From NCBI GenBank assembly GCA_963511305.1, contig CAUPIJ010000031.1, positions 1 through 17,428 on the forward strand: 17,428 bases of DNA. Direction: 5' to 3'. Positions 7,501 to 14,080 of the stretch are shown one piece after another. The notes under the pieces are model-generated. The model ran no database searches. It had not been told where the DNA came from and was given only the letters and a program-made list of their open reading frames with translations. Numbering within the stretch: position 1 is the stretch's first letter; the number at the start of each line of letters is the position of its first letter. Source of the stretch: Propionimicrobium sp963511305 (lineage in GTDB: Bacteria; Actinomycetota; Actinomycetes; Propionibacteriales; Propionibacteriaceae). Made by a program: the position numbers and the translations under genes.

Positions 7501-7947
7501 GACATGGACACCTTCGTCGAGTCGATGCGGGTCATTGTTTCAACGCACAAGCGGGTTGCCGAGTCGTACTTTGCCGACGGAGGTATTGAGCTCGCTTGCC
7601 CGCCGTTGAAGGGCCTGCTCGAGATCATGGCCTACGGCAAGACCGAGGAGGGTTGGACGCTGTCCAGCCCGCAGTTCCGCGACCTGTTCAAGCGCGAGAC
7701 CATCCTAGCCAGCGACTGGTATCGCGAGCGTCTCGAAGCCAAGCAGGAGCAGGAGGTCAAGCACATCGGCGAGAGTCTGAAGCACCTACACGAGTTCGTC
7801 GAGAACCCGCACAACGAGCACGCTGCTGAGCGGCTCCACCTGGGCGAGCGCATCACGGAACTCGAGGCCGAGTTGGAGCGCAAGAAGAGCCCCAAGCACA
7901 TCGAGGAGCTCGTCGGAACCATCGGCAGACAGGTTCGATTCCGCTAG
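4549..7947 (+). CDS. Probable PPi-type phosphoenolpyruvate carboxykinase
   Basis: At 1132 aa this is far longer than GTP- or ATP-type PEPCK (about 530-620 aa) but fits the pyrophosphate-dependent type (EC 4.1.1.38) of Propionibacterium and Entamoeba. That enzyme interconverts oxaloacetate + PPi and PEP + CO2 + Pi, and would fix CO2 on the way to succinate or propionate. My assignment rests on length and on remembered family motifs: VTILADNYFGYCKKEVKTQ (from residue 305), a glycine-rich SGGGKSEISK (467-476) recalling the PEPCK P-loop, and MTGKSPSTTGAGSEGALTKG (from 843). The C terminus (about 1070-1132) is charged helix, possibly coiled coil. Cytoplasmic, with no signal or membrane segment. 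The start is the ATG at 4549, where the conserved NIHSAISLRLAMLG begins. The in-frame TTG at 4483 would add AT-rich, unconserved-looking sequence. No strong Shine-Dalgarno is present. The alternative is an uncharacterised large actinobacterial protein. Confidence 0.65.
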   Translation: MSTNIHSAISLRLAMLGFQLNTLDADELALIEPLIARQREMGRRMADHLSPVDKRIQDFIDDYLSDVDVHPKLPRGTLVLDQPGLARELSLPSNDDEFHSEQVESYRLRNGVLHNPKNDRRTTAGVFHIAEGGAPIPADKIVVQKHVFAKLLELAVQPPKEDMLLPYSANEPEPVGCFVSLYMRPLVVPAVPGTHEKTMETRFFAPGGMCCNLDFVESIFGNAGDPDLPENDAALDPQYWSGHTGCVILAPHLTKVTKKSLGMPHIDDATERQRRDGQCWESADELYNGGKAFKVCIRDERGVFVTILADNYFGYCKKEVKTQLSYAANLLGCAEEEHSGGASVYPAYNLGHEHQDTFTPEDYTLEDVVKRDPRRFEMQQGGWARYRDNHDFVLVPGGANFSMRDQLITWKDVNGASRELKLLAGKTYFLPNGYRVYMKARDSDSRQWQLFGISQLSTECHKPATVSGGGKSEISKSLLDAFVSGTAYINDPEKDMDTVEELLNRDYSNRFADPERNGEDHRAILSEERSLGSVIKLLTPSSLFNDEYNSFLNSIPSHVKELVFTVKRHHEPEWGSDWRKHFGSVVINGREGNALRLEGERILVNMLRVGFDEDGSWRLFSLRPDFSPAVKVQTEDDITASTVAPSYRPSLPGFDNQQNLPRKYVKNCEHLLFQRPDDAVVRGYDKQAEYDLSQPDTFISNFQGLNYDDALEIFENPQHFSEYTRPMQDLIRSVVEAGPEARPKFWTCSDMSRVLPDGSRSKNPRYLQERPDVANPEATEAAHIASALARKVSVDEFAPLPVDVVAAGRRNNPAEPGIPPLCVYNPLHYMELPELFMEYISSMTGKSPSTTGAGSEGALTKGPFNALLPIIDLNNALLSYALPEYDGWLSSAGTIGPKVQVAHDISMLVPELFSRMRPEERKASNLIEGGYLEKLEDFDYNGERVLASRLGYRMNMRFSTTYFGRIFLHPNVVFTEEMLKPELQDMDTFVESMRVIVSTHKRVAESYFADGGIELACPPLKGLLEIMAYGKTEEGWTLSSPQFRDLFKRETILASDWYRERLEAKQEQEVKHIGESLKHLHEFVENPHNEHAAERLHLGERITELEAELERKKSPKHIEELVGTIGRQVRFR

Positions 7948-7958
7948 GAGCTTGCGAC

Positions 7959-7964
7959 TAGACT
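7959..7964 (+). promoter_or_regulatory. Candidate -10 element of the serine protease gene
   Basis: TAGACT (TAnnnT pattern) ends 7 nt before the ATG at 7972. The gap lacks a Shine-Dalgarno, and the nearest AGGAG-like sequence (7945-7950) is over 20 nt away. This suggests leaderless transcription starting at or next to the ATG. No good -35 is visible. Confidence 0.3.
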
Positions 7965-7971
7965 GTTAGAC

Positions 7972-9243
7972 ATGCCGGACGCCACCAATCCAGACCCGCG
8001 AGGTCAGGTGGCGTCCGGCATTAACTATGTTCCGGGCGGAGCGCCGCCAAACCAGCCCCCACCCGTGCGTCCGTCGCTCCGAGGCCCGGCCGGCCCGCCA
8101 CATTTCCAGGCTCAATACCTTGTTCCCCCTAATCAGGGCCAGATATATGTTCCGTCGAGGAGGCCCTCGCGGGCGAGTACCTTCTTTCGAACTATCGCGA
8201 TCATCGGCCTAGCGGTACTTTTGTCCTCGGTTGCGACGCTCTGGTTATTCGGGCCTCGCCCGACGACGATTCGCGTCGGCGCCGCTCCAACCCAGGTGCT
8301 GCCCGCCGAGATCCCGACGGATCCGTCCATCAGGAACCCGCACTCGCTGGAAGTGACGCCCGCGATGGCCGCCGGCGTGGTCTTTGTGAACGGCGATCTG
8401 GGCGACAAGATTTCGACCGGCACCGGGCTGGTCTTGCAGGCGGACGGCGTCGTCGCCACCAACTATCACGTGGTTCGCCAGACCACCAGCATCCGGGTGC
8501 GCGCCGCGGATACCGGGGCGACCTATAGCGCCGAGGTGCTCGGCTACAACCGCCAGGAGGACGTGGCGATTTTGAAGCTGCGCGACGCCAGCGACATGCC
8601 CACGATCGTCACCGGGAACGAGCCGTACGTCGGCGACCAGGTGGCCAGCGTCGGAAACGCTCGGGGTGGTGGCGTCCTGCACGCCACGGGCGGGGTGCTG
8701 ATGGACAAGAACTCCGCGGTGAACATCGAATCGAGCTTCGGCAAATTCGGCACCGACCAGCTGCAGGGCCTCTACGGCCTGTCGACTGCGGCCGTACCCG
8801 GCTACTCGGGTGGGCCGACGTTCAACGCGAACACGCAGGTGATTGGCATGACCACCGCCGGCACCGAAGATAACCAGGACGCTGCCGACCGCCGCAGCTT
8901 CGCCGTCCCGATCGAACGAGTACAGCAGATCGCGGCCGAGGTCTTAGCGGGCAACGAAACCGATAAGCTGCGCGTCGGCAAGCCGGCCTATCTGGGCATC
9001 ACGCTCAGCCCTGAGAATCAGCCAGTTGTCGCGCAGGTCATTCCGGGTACCCCGGCGGCCGACGCGGGGCTGCAGATCGGCGACAAGATCGTCGAGATGA
9101 ACGGCGAATCCGCAGCTAGCGCCAAGGACCTGCTGATGATCATGAACAAAGCGAACCCAGGCGACCAGGCCAACCTGACGATCGAGCGGGCGGACAAGAA
9201 GTTCGAGATCAGCGCGCGGCTGGCTGAAAGCCCCACTAATTAG
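7972..9243 (+). CDS. Membrane-anchored PepA/HtrA-like serine protease with PDZ domain
   Basis: This 423-aa S1C-type protease is likely active outside the membrane in protein quality control. A proline-rich cytoplasmic N terminus (1-66) precedes one membrane segment (about 71-94, FFRTIAIIGLAVLLSSVATL). The trypsin-like domain (about 125-325) has the full triad by eye: H166 in ATNYHVV, D197 in NRQEDVAIL and S279 in PGYSGGP. A PDZ domain (about 338-418) begins AYLGITL. The layout resembles mycobacterial PepA more than DegP, with one PDZ and no second. TNYHVV and GYSGGP replace the commoner TNNHVI and GDSGGP, and the tyrosine beside the nucleophile is slightly unusual. The start is the ATG at 7972, with a possible leaderless promoter. 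Its stop is interlocked with that of bioN. Confidence 0.9.
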   Translation: MPDATNPDPRGQVASGINYVPGGAPPNQPPPVRPSLRGPAGPPHFQAQYLVPPNQGQIYVPSRRPSRASTFFRTIAIIGLAVLLSSVATLWLFGPRPTTIRVGAAPTQVLPAEIPTDPSIRNPHSLEVTPAMAAGVVFVNGDLGDKISTGTGLVLQADGVVATNYHVVRQTTSIRVRAADTGATYSAEVLGYNRQEDVAILKLRDASDMPTIVTGNEPYVGDQVASVGNARGGGVLHATGGVLMDKNSAVNIESSFGKFGTDQLQGLYGLSTAAVPGYSGGPTFNANTQVIGMTTAGTEDNQDAADRRSFAVPIERVQQIAAEVLAGNETDKLRVGKPAYLGITLSPENQPVVAQVIPGTPAADAGLQIGDKIVEMNGESAASAKDLLMIMNKANPGDQANLTIERADKKFEISARLAESPTN

Positions 9244-9860
9244 TCATCGACGCCGCGAGCGATCAGCGCGTCACCCATGTCACCGGCCGAGCGGATCGCG
9301 CTGATCAGCAGCGGGGTCGCGAACGCGCGGATGCTTTTCAGATTGCCGCGGGCGATCTGCGCCTCTCGCACCTGAACCGCAAGCCCGGCCACCAGCGGCA
9401 CGCAGCGAATACCAAGCGCCATCGCCAGGCCCACGCGCTCGGGGTCGACGAAACGCCCCAACAGCGGAACCCGCTTGAGAGGACGGCAGATCTTAACCAC
9501 CGTCTCAACCAGGTCGAAGGTCCTGGTGGTCAGCGTCACCAAAGCAGCAGCAGAAACCAGCGAACAGACCGTGGCCACGACGCCGATCGACCAGAGCAGA
9601 TCGCGGGCTATCCAGTTTGCGACAAGCATGAACAGCAGAATCCAGATCATCGGACGAAGCTGGCGAATGGCCGCACCGAGGCCCAAGCCACAGCACACGT
9701 AGAGGGCGAAAATGACCGCCAGAACCACCAAAGGCACCCACCAGACCTTGCCAAGAAAGTAGACAGAGACGGCCAAGACGAAGAGCGCTGCCAGCTTGAG
9801 GCCTGCGGGCATTCTGTGCAGGACGCTATCTCCGGGACGGTAGAGGCCGAGTTCACCCAT
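9240..9860 (-). CDS. bioN: ECF transporter transmembrane protein EcfT (BioN-like)
   Basis: This 206-aa membrane protein is the T component that couples ATP hydrolysis by BioM to biotin uptake by BioY. The N-terminal half has several hydrophobic segments (about 20-60 and 68-112). The C-terminal half carries the two Ala-Arg-Gly coupling motifs typical of EcfT, AQIARGN (168-173) and ALIARGV (199-204), which dock on the ATPase. The assignment to biotin comes from bioY and bioM upstream. The ATG at 9860 shares its A with the TGA of bioM, so translation is coupled. The TAA stop overlaps the TAG of the convergent protease gene by 2 nt. Confidence 0.9.
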   Translation of the reverse strand: MGELGLYRPGDSVLHRMPAGLKLAALFVLAVSVYFLGKVWWVPLVVLAVIFALYVCCGLGLGAAIRQLRPMIWILLFMLVANWIARDLLWSIGVVATVCSLVSAAALVTLTTRTFDLVETVVKICRPLKRVPLLGRFVDPERVGLAMALGIRCVPLVAGLAVQVREAQIARGNLKSIRAFATPLLISAIRSAGDMGDALIARGVDD

Positions 9861-10627
9861 CAGGCATCGCTTCGCTCGCCCGAAACACCGCTTCGCTCGC
9901 CCGAGAGCTCTTCTTTCTCGTCTGCCGCCAGCTGCGCCTCCATCAGCTCGCGGTATCGCTCGAGGGCCACCTCTGGGACGCCGTCGGCGACCAACCTGCC
10001 ACCGTCGAAAACCAGCACCCGGTCGAAGTTCTCCAGCTGATCGAGGTGATGGGTGACCAAGACGACGCGCTGCGGCAGCTTCGCGATGACGCGCTTGATC
10101 ATCGCTGCGTTACGAATGTCGAGGAGCGTGGTGGGCTCGTCCATCACGATGAGCTGCGGCTGAGTGACCAACACAGCGGCCAGCGCGAGCAGCTGCTTCT
10201 GACCGCCGGAAAGCAGGTGTGCGGGGTGATCGGCGTGCTGATCCAGGCCGAACTTGGTCAGAATCTCAGCTACGCGCAGGGCTCTCTCCTTCTTTGAGAG
10301 CTTCGATCTGCGCAGACTGAACGCGACGTCCTCGGCCACCGTCGGCATGATTATCTGAGCGTCGGGCGACGTGAACAAGAAGCCGACTTTTTTGCGCACT
10401 TCACTGGCCTGCTTCACGGTGTCGAAGGCGTCGACCCTAACCGTGCCCTGACTAGGCACAATCAACCCGTTCAGCAATCTCGCGAAGGTCGACTTGCCAG
10501 AGCCATTATGGCCGACCACACCGATCCGCTGCTCGGTCAGCCTGACATTCACGTCGTCAAGGACGAGCCGCTCGGAGGACGGATATCGATGGCTGACGCC
10601 GCTAATTTCTATCAATCTTTGCGCCAA
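9860..10627 (-). CDS. bioM: ECF transporter ATPase EcfA (BioM-like)
   Basis: This 255-aa ATP-binding component energises biotin import. Its motifs are Walker A GHNGSGKST (39-47), Q-loop glutamine in TSPDAQI (Q91), signature LSGGQKQ (139-145), Walker B LIVMDEP (159-165, catalytic E164) and H-loop H193 in VTHH. It starts inside the end of bioY, at TTG 10627 or TTG 10615, with no clear Shine-Dalgarno, so translational coupling is likely. The last 14 codons are a near-perfect duplication of seven codons (SGERSGV, SGERSDA) that lies outside the ABC fold. It ends in a TGATG overlap with bioN. Confidence 0.92.
   Translation of the reverse strand: MAQRLIEISGVSHRYPSSERLVLDDVNVRLTEQRIGVVGHNGSGKSTFARLLNGLIVPSQGTVRVDAFDTVKQASEVRKKVGFLFTSPDAQIIMPTVAEDVAFSLRRSKLSKKERALRVAEILTKFGLDQHADHPAHLLSGGQKQLLALAAVLVTQPQLIVMDEPTTLLDIRNAAMIKRVIAKLPQRVVLVTHHLDQLENFDRVLVFDGGRLVADGVPEVALERYRELMEAQLAADEKEELSGERSGVSGERSDA
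9868..9904. repeat. Tandem duplication at the 3' end of bioM
   Basis: CGCTTCGCTCGCCCGA occurs at 9868-9883 and again at 9889-9904, a 21-bp period. It adds seven codons to the C terminus of BioM without changing the frame. On the coding strand the core reads GGCGAGCGAAGC. Confidence 0.8.
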
Positions 10628-11180
10628 TCAGGTCGGGAACGGCCTTGTGTACGCCCGCCGCGATCAGCGCGCCGAGCACCGCCTTGATGGCGTCGCCGGG
10701 CAGGAACGGCAGATTCGCCACGACCGCCGCCGACAGCGTCATCTTGGTGATGGCCATCATGCCTGCGATGCCGAAGACATAAAGCAGGAGGCTGCAGGCG
10801 ATGTTTATCACGATGCCAATCCAGACCCGGTAGGGGCGGCCGACGCGATAGGTCAGAAAGCCGATCAGTCCGGCCAGAACTATCCAGCCGATGAAGAAAC
10901 CGACGCTCGGACCCAGCAGGACGCCGATGCCGCCACGGCCACCCGCCAGGAGCGGCAGGCCGACGCCCACCAGCAACATGAAGAGCGCCATCGAAAGCCC
11001 GCCGCGCTTGGGCCCCAACATAGCACCGCAGAGCACCATACCCATCGACTGAGCCGTGATCGGCACCGGGCCGACAGGAACAGGTGGAATCAGGCCGAGG
11101 GCGGCGGTGACTCCGACGAAGACGGCGATCAGCGCGAGATCGCGGGCGCTGACCAGGGGTGCGGCTTTAGCTTCAGGCAT
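10602..11180 (-). CDS. bioY: Biotin transporter substrate-binding protein BioY
   Basis: This 192-aa integral membrane S component binds biotin and can work with the BioM/BioN module encoded just downstream. About six hydrophobic segments are visible. The BioY hallmarks are PVPITAQSMGMVL (about 38-50), GGRGGIGVLLGPSVGF (about 80-95) and FLPGDAIKAVLGA near the C terminus. The start is the ATG at 11180, because AAAGGAAG lies just ahead. An in-frame extension to 11204 has no ribosome site. The 3' end overlaps the bioM start by up to 26 bp. A palindrome 28 bp upstream suggests biotin-responsive control. Confidence 0.93.
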   Translation of the reverse strand: MPEAKAAPLVSARDLALIAVFVGVTAALGLIPPVPVGPVPITAQSMGMVLCGAMLGPKRGGLSMALFMLLVGVGLPLLAGGRGGIGVLLGPSVGFFIGWIVLAGLIGFLTYRVGRPYRVWIGIVINIACSLLLYVFGIAGMMAITKMTLSAAVVANLPFLPGDAIKAVLGALIAAGVHKAVPDLIGAKIDRN

Positions 11181-11183
11181 GGG

Positions 11184-11191
11184 CTTCCTTT
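11184..11191 (-). promoter_or_regulatory. Ribosome binding site of bioY
   Basis: AAAGGAAG on the minus strand ends 3 nt before the ATG at 11180. It fixes that start over the longer frame beginning at 11204. Confidence 0.65.
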
Positions 11192-11207
11192 CAGATTTCT
11201 GCAACAG

Positions 11208-11222
11208 CCTAACACCGTTAGG
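11208..11222. promoter_or_regulatory. Palindromic operator candidate before bioY (BioQ-like)
   Basis: CCTAAC-ACC-GTTAGG is a perfect 6-bp inverted repeat around 3 nt, 28 bp before the bioY start. Its core AAC-N3-GTTA matches the BioQ box reported in corynebacteria (TGAAC-N3-GTTAC, from memory). A possible -10, TACCCT (11230-11225, minus strand), would place the transcription start within the palindrome. No bioQ gene is in the window. Confidence 0.45.
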
Positions 11223-11224
11223 GA

Positions 11225-11252
11225 AGGGTAGGGCAAGCCTGGAACCAATAAA
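11225..11252 (-). promoter_or_regulatory. Tentative bioY promoter
   Basis: Reading leftward, TTTATT (11252-11247) and TACCCT (11230-11225) are separated by 16 bp. The -35 match is poor. Placement is supported mainly by the adjacent palindrome and the bioY ribosome site. Confidence 0.25.
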
Positions 11253-11350
11253 TAACGCTCTTAGCTAAAGATCTCGGACAGAGCGCCTGCAGGCAACACC
11301 GAAACGCCGGTTGCCAGCGTAGAGGGTACAACCGTCGACGTACTTTTGGA

Positions 11351-11391
11351 GATTTTAGGTCTTAGTTATACCCCTCTGAAACCTAAAAATC
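11351..11391. repeat. Inverted repeat in the cydA upstream region
   Basis: GATTTTAGGT (11351-11360) and ACCTAAAAATC (11381-11391) pair through TTTTAGGT/ACCTAAAA plus two further pairs past one bulged A, around a 20-nt loop. The loop contains TATACC (11367-11372), a plausible -10 with TTTTGG (11344-11349) 17 bp ahead. The repeat therefore flanks a possible cydA promoter and could be an operator pair or a leader hairpin. The rest of the 270-bp bioY-cydA gap shows a weak GGCAAC/GTTGCC pair (11292-11315) and no gene. Confidence 0.4.
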
Positions 11392-11437
11392 TTCCTGGAG
11401 TATCATGCAAAGCTGGCACGAGCTACGCCTTTGGGTG

Positions 11438-11443
11438 TACTCT
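11438..11443 (+). promoter_or_regulatory. Candidate -10 element adjacent to the cydA start
   Basis: TACTCT ends 7 nt before the ATG at 11451, with no Shine-Dalgarno between. This is the arrangement expected for leaderless transcription. It competes with the promoter suggested at 11344-11372, and both may be used. Confidence 0.3.
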
Positions 11444-11450
11444 GTTCGGC

Positions 11451-12950
11451 ATGGACGCACAAGTCATTGCCCGGTGGCAGTTCGGAATCACGACTGTCTA
11501 CCACTTCTTCTTTGTGCCAGTAACCATTGGCATGACATGGCTCATTGCCGTGCTCGAAACCATGTGGGTACGCACAAAAAACGAGGAGTGGCTGAGGCTC
11601 ACGAAATTTTTCAGCAAGTTATTCTTGATCAACTTCGCGGCAGGCGTTGTGACAGGAATCGTGCAGGAGTTCCAGTTCGGCATGAACTGGTCTGAATACT
11701 CCCGCTTCGTCGGCGACATCTTCGGCGCACCGCTCGCGCTTGAGGCCCTAATCGCCTTCTTCCTCGAATCAACGATGATCGGCGTTTGGATCTTCGGCTG
11801 GGACAAGCTCTCGCCGAAGGTACACAACTTCGTCATGTACCTGGTCGCCGCTGCATCGAGCATCTCCGCGATCTGGATTCTGGCCGCGAACTCCTGGATG
11901 CAGAACCCGGTGGGCGCCACCTACAACAACGGTCGCGCTGAACTAACCGACTTCACCGCGTTGCTCACCAACCCCTTCTTCTTGGGCACGTTCCCGCACG
12001 TCCTCGGCGCATCCTTCATGATCGCCGGCGGCATCCTGCTGGGCATCTCCGGCTGGAAGATGTACAAGCTGGCCAAGGCTCACAAGGACGGCGCTGAGCT
12101 GCCCGCAGAGAACGGCACCTGGCGCAAGACCGCAAAGATCGGCGCTTGGGTTCTGCTGTTCGCCTCGGTGCTCACGGTTCTGTCGGGCCACGTACAGGCT
12201 CAGGTTGAGGCCAAGTACCAGCCGATGAAGCTCGCCGCATCCGAGGGTCTGGTCGAAACCAAGACCAACGCGCCGTTCAGCATCATCGGCATCTACACGC
12301 AAGACCGCGTGGACGGCACCACCAAGGTGAAGGAAGTCTTCAGCCTCGACGTGCCGTACGTGCTGAGCTTCCTGGCCACCAACGACCCGACCGCTGAGGT
12401 CAAGGGCATCACCGACCTGACCGCTCAGTTCAAGGAGTCCGGCTACTACGCGGCTGACAACACCCGCAACCAGCTGCAGGAAGAGTACGCTGACGCACTC
12501 GACACCACCGCTATCGATCCGGTGCCAAACGTCATGGTCAACTACTACAGCTTCCGTTTGATGATGCTCGGCCTAGTCGGCTCGCTAATCGCGATCTGGG
12601 CGCTCGTCGCACTGCGAAAGAACCGCCCGGCCCCAACAAACAAGCTGTGGGCCATTGCGATGCCGCTGACGCCGTTCATCCCGCTGATCGCCAGCTCGTT
12701 CGGTTGGATCCTGATGGAGATGGGACGTCAGCCGTGGATCGTCAACGGCGTACTACCCACCTACACAGCGGTCTCGCCTAACGTGAGCGCGGCAGCAGTG
12801 CTATTCAGCACCATCCTCTACACACTGATCTACGGCGTTGTCGCGGTGGTCGTGCTGAAACTATTCTTCAGGTTCATCGGAAAGGGCCTGCCAGAGGTTA
12901 AGTCCATGGCGGCCCGCGACGATGACGAAACCGTCTACTTCGCGTACTGA
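11451..12950 (+). CDS. cydA: Cytochrome bd ubiquinol/menaquinol oxidase subunit I
   Basis: This 499-aa catalytic membrane subunit oxidises quinol and reduces O2 to water at high affinity. Residues matched by eye to E. coli CydA are H18 (haem b595 ligand), H183 and M371 (haem b558 ligands), E98 and E106 (haem/proton pathway) and the GRQPW motif (425-429). The region between about residues 230 and 345 is the periplasmic quinol-binding Q-loop, of the shorter type. About nine membrane segments fit the family. The ATG at 11451 gives the conserved MDAQVIARWQFGITTVYHF start. In-frame codons back to 11346 look unrelated to the family and were excluded. cydB follows 13 bp later. Confidence 0.97.
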   Translation: MDAQVIARWQFGITTVYHFFFVPVTIGMTWLIAVLETMWVRTKNEEWLRLTKFFSKLFLINFAAGVVTGIVQEFQFGMNWSEYSRFVGDIFGAPLALEALIAFFLESTMIGVWIFGWDKLSPKVHNFVMYLVAAASSISAIWILAANSWMQNPVGATYNNGRAELTDFTALLTNPFFLGTFPHVLGASFMIAGGILLGISGWKMYKLAKAHKDGAELPAENGTWRKTAKIGAWVLLFASVLTVLSGHVQAQVEAKYQPMKLAASEGLVETKTNAPFSIIGIYTQDRVDGTTKVKEVFSLDVPYVLSFLATNDPTAEVKGITDLTAQFKESGYYAADNTRNQLQEEYADALDTTAIDPVPNVMVNYYSFRLMMLGLVGSLIAIWALVALRKNRPAPTNKLWAIAMPLTPFIPLIASSFGWILMEMGRQPWIVNGVLPTYTAVSPNVSAAAVLFSTILYTLIYGVVAVVVLKLFFRFIGKGLPEVKSMAARDDDETVYFAY

Positions 12951-12963
12951 TCGGAGATAAGCA

Positions 12964-14040
12964 ATGAGTGATCCAACATTTCTGATGATTCTTTGGTTCA
13001 TCCTGATCGCCGTACTTTGGGTCGGTTTCTTCTTCTTCGAAGGCTTCGACTTCGGCGTCGCGATGCTCTACCCGGTGATCGGTAAGAACCCCACCGAACG
13101 ACGGGTAATGATTAACTCGATCGGCCCCACCTGGGACGGCAACGAGGTTTGGCTACTGACCGCAGGCGGCGCGACATTCGCGGCGTTCCCAGGCTGGTAT
13201 GCCTCGCTATTCAGCGGTCTATACCTTCCGCTCTTCCTGGTGCTGGTTGGCCTGATCATCCGCGGCATCTCGTTTGAATACCGCGCGATGTACCCGGACG
13301 ATCGCTGGCGCGACACCTTCGACTGGTGTGGCACCATTGGCTCGTTCCTGGTCACCCTGGTCTTCGGCGTCGGCTTCGCCAACTTCTTCATCGGCATGCC
13401 GGTGGCTGGCGATCCGCCGCACATGACCCAGAGCTTCCTGAGCCTGTTCTCGCCGTTCGCCCTGCTGGGTGGCGTCATGCTCGTGGTGCTGTTCACGGTT
13501 CACGGCGCAGTCTTCCTGAGCCTGAAGACCAAGGGCAGCGTCTACGACAAGGCAAAGGGTTACGCCTCGAAGATGGGCTGGGTCGCAGTAGTTCTGCTGG
13601 CACTGTTCGTCGTCTGCGGCAACATCTTCTACCCCGCCTCGGACAACCCGTGGATTGAGGGCTGGGGCACCGTCGCATGCTGGGCTGTCGGCCTGGTCTC
13701 GGTGGTTGCTCTGGTGGTCGCAGTTCTGGCGCACAAGGCAGGCCGCGACGCCCTGTCCTTCGTGTTCACCGGCCTGACCATCGCCACACTGTTCGGCATG
13801 TTATTCGTCAAGATGTACGGCACTCTCGGCTTCATTTCCGGCGCCAAGGGCACCCTTGACCTGACGGTCGCAGCCAGCTCTCCCAAGACGCTGCTGCTGA
13901 TGAGCATCTTCGCGGGGATCATGGTTCCGGTTGTTCTGTGCTACATCATTTGGTCGTACTACGTATTCCGCAAGAGGCTGAGTGTTGAGCAGATGCCGCC
14001 GGAGCCCAGCGAGGCTCACCATCCGGCACGAGCTATGTAG
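12964..14040 (+). CDS. cydB: Cytochrome bd oxidase subunit II
   Basis: This 358-aa membrane subunit pairs with CydA. It has the family signatures FFFFEGFDFGVAML at 22-35 and GPTWDGNEVWLLTAGGATF near 54-72, where the Trp-Asp pair corresponds to W57/D58 of E. coli CydB. Eight or nine hydrophobic segments are evident, and the soluble tail is rich in Pro and Glu. GGAG (12953-12956) lies 7 nt before the ATG, a good ribosome site, so cydA and cydB form one transcript. The 40 bp to cydD contain a separate promoter candidate and no obvious terminator. Confidence 0.97.
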   Translation: MSDPTFLMILWFILIAVLWVGFFFFEGFDFGVAMLYPVIGKNPTERRVMINSIGPTWDGNEVWLLTAGGATFAAFPGWYASLFSGLYLPLFLVLVGLIIRGISFEYRAMYPDDRWRDTFDWCGTIGSFLVTLVFGVGFANFFIGMPVAGDPPHMTQSFLSLFSPFALLGGVMLVVLFTVHGAVFLSLKTKGSVYDKAKGYASKMGWVAVVLLALFVVCGNIFYPASDNPWIEGWGTVACWAVGLVSVVALVVAVLAHKAGRDALSFVFTGLTIATLFGMLFVKMYGTLGFISGAKGTLDLTVAASSPKTLLLMSIFAGIMVPVVLCYIIWSYYVFRKRLSVEQMPPEPSEAHHPARAM

Positions 14041-14044
14041 CTAT

Positions 14045-14071
14045 TTGAAAAAATCCAAAAAGGGATAAACT
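14045..14071 (+). promoter_or_regulatory. Candidate promoter of cydDC
   Basis: TTGAAA (14045-14050) and TAAACT (14066-14071) are good matches to -35 and -10 elements, with a short 15-bp spacer. Transcription would start almost at the cydD ATG (14081), giving a leaderless or very short leader. No Shine-Dalgarno is close to the ATG. Confidence 0.45.
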
Positions 14072-14080
14072 AACGGCATA

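Noticed and set aside
11354..11372. A second iron box before cydA
   Set aside because: TTAGGT matches one half-site, but the rest of the 19-mer fits at only about 8 of 19 positions.
11346..11450. N-terminal extension of CydA
   Set aside because: CydA proteins begin at the equivalent of MDAQVIARWQFG, and the extension runs through the inverted repeat and promoter-like elements.
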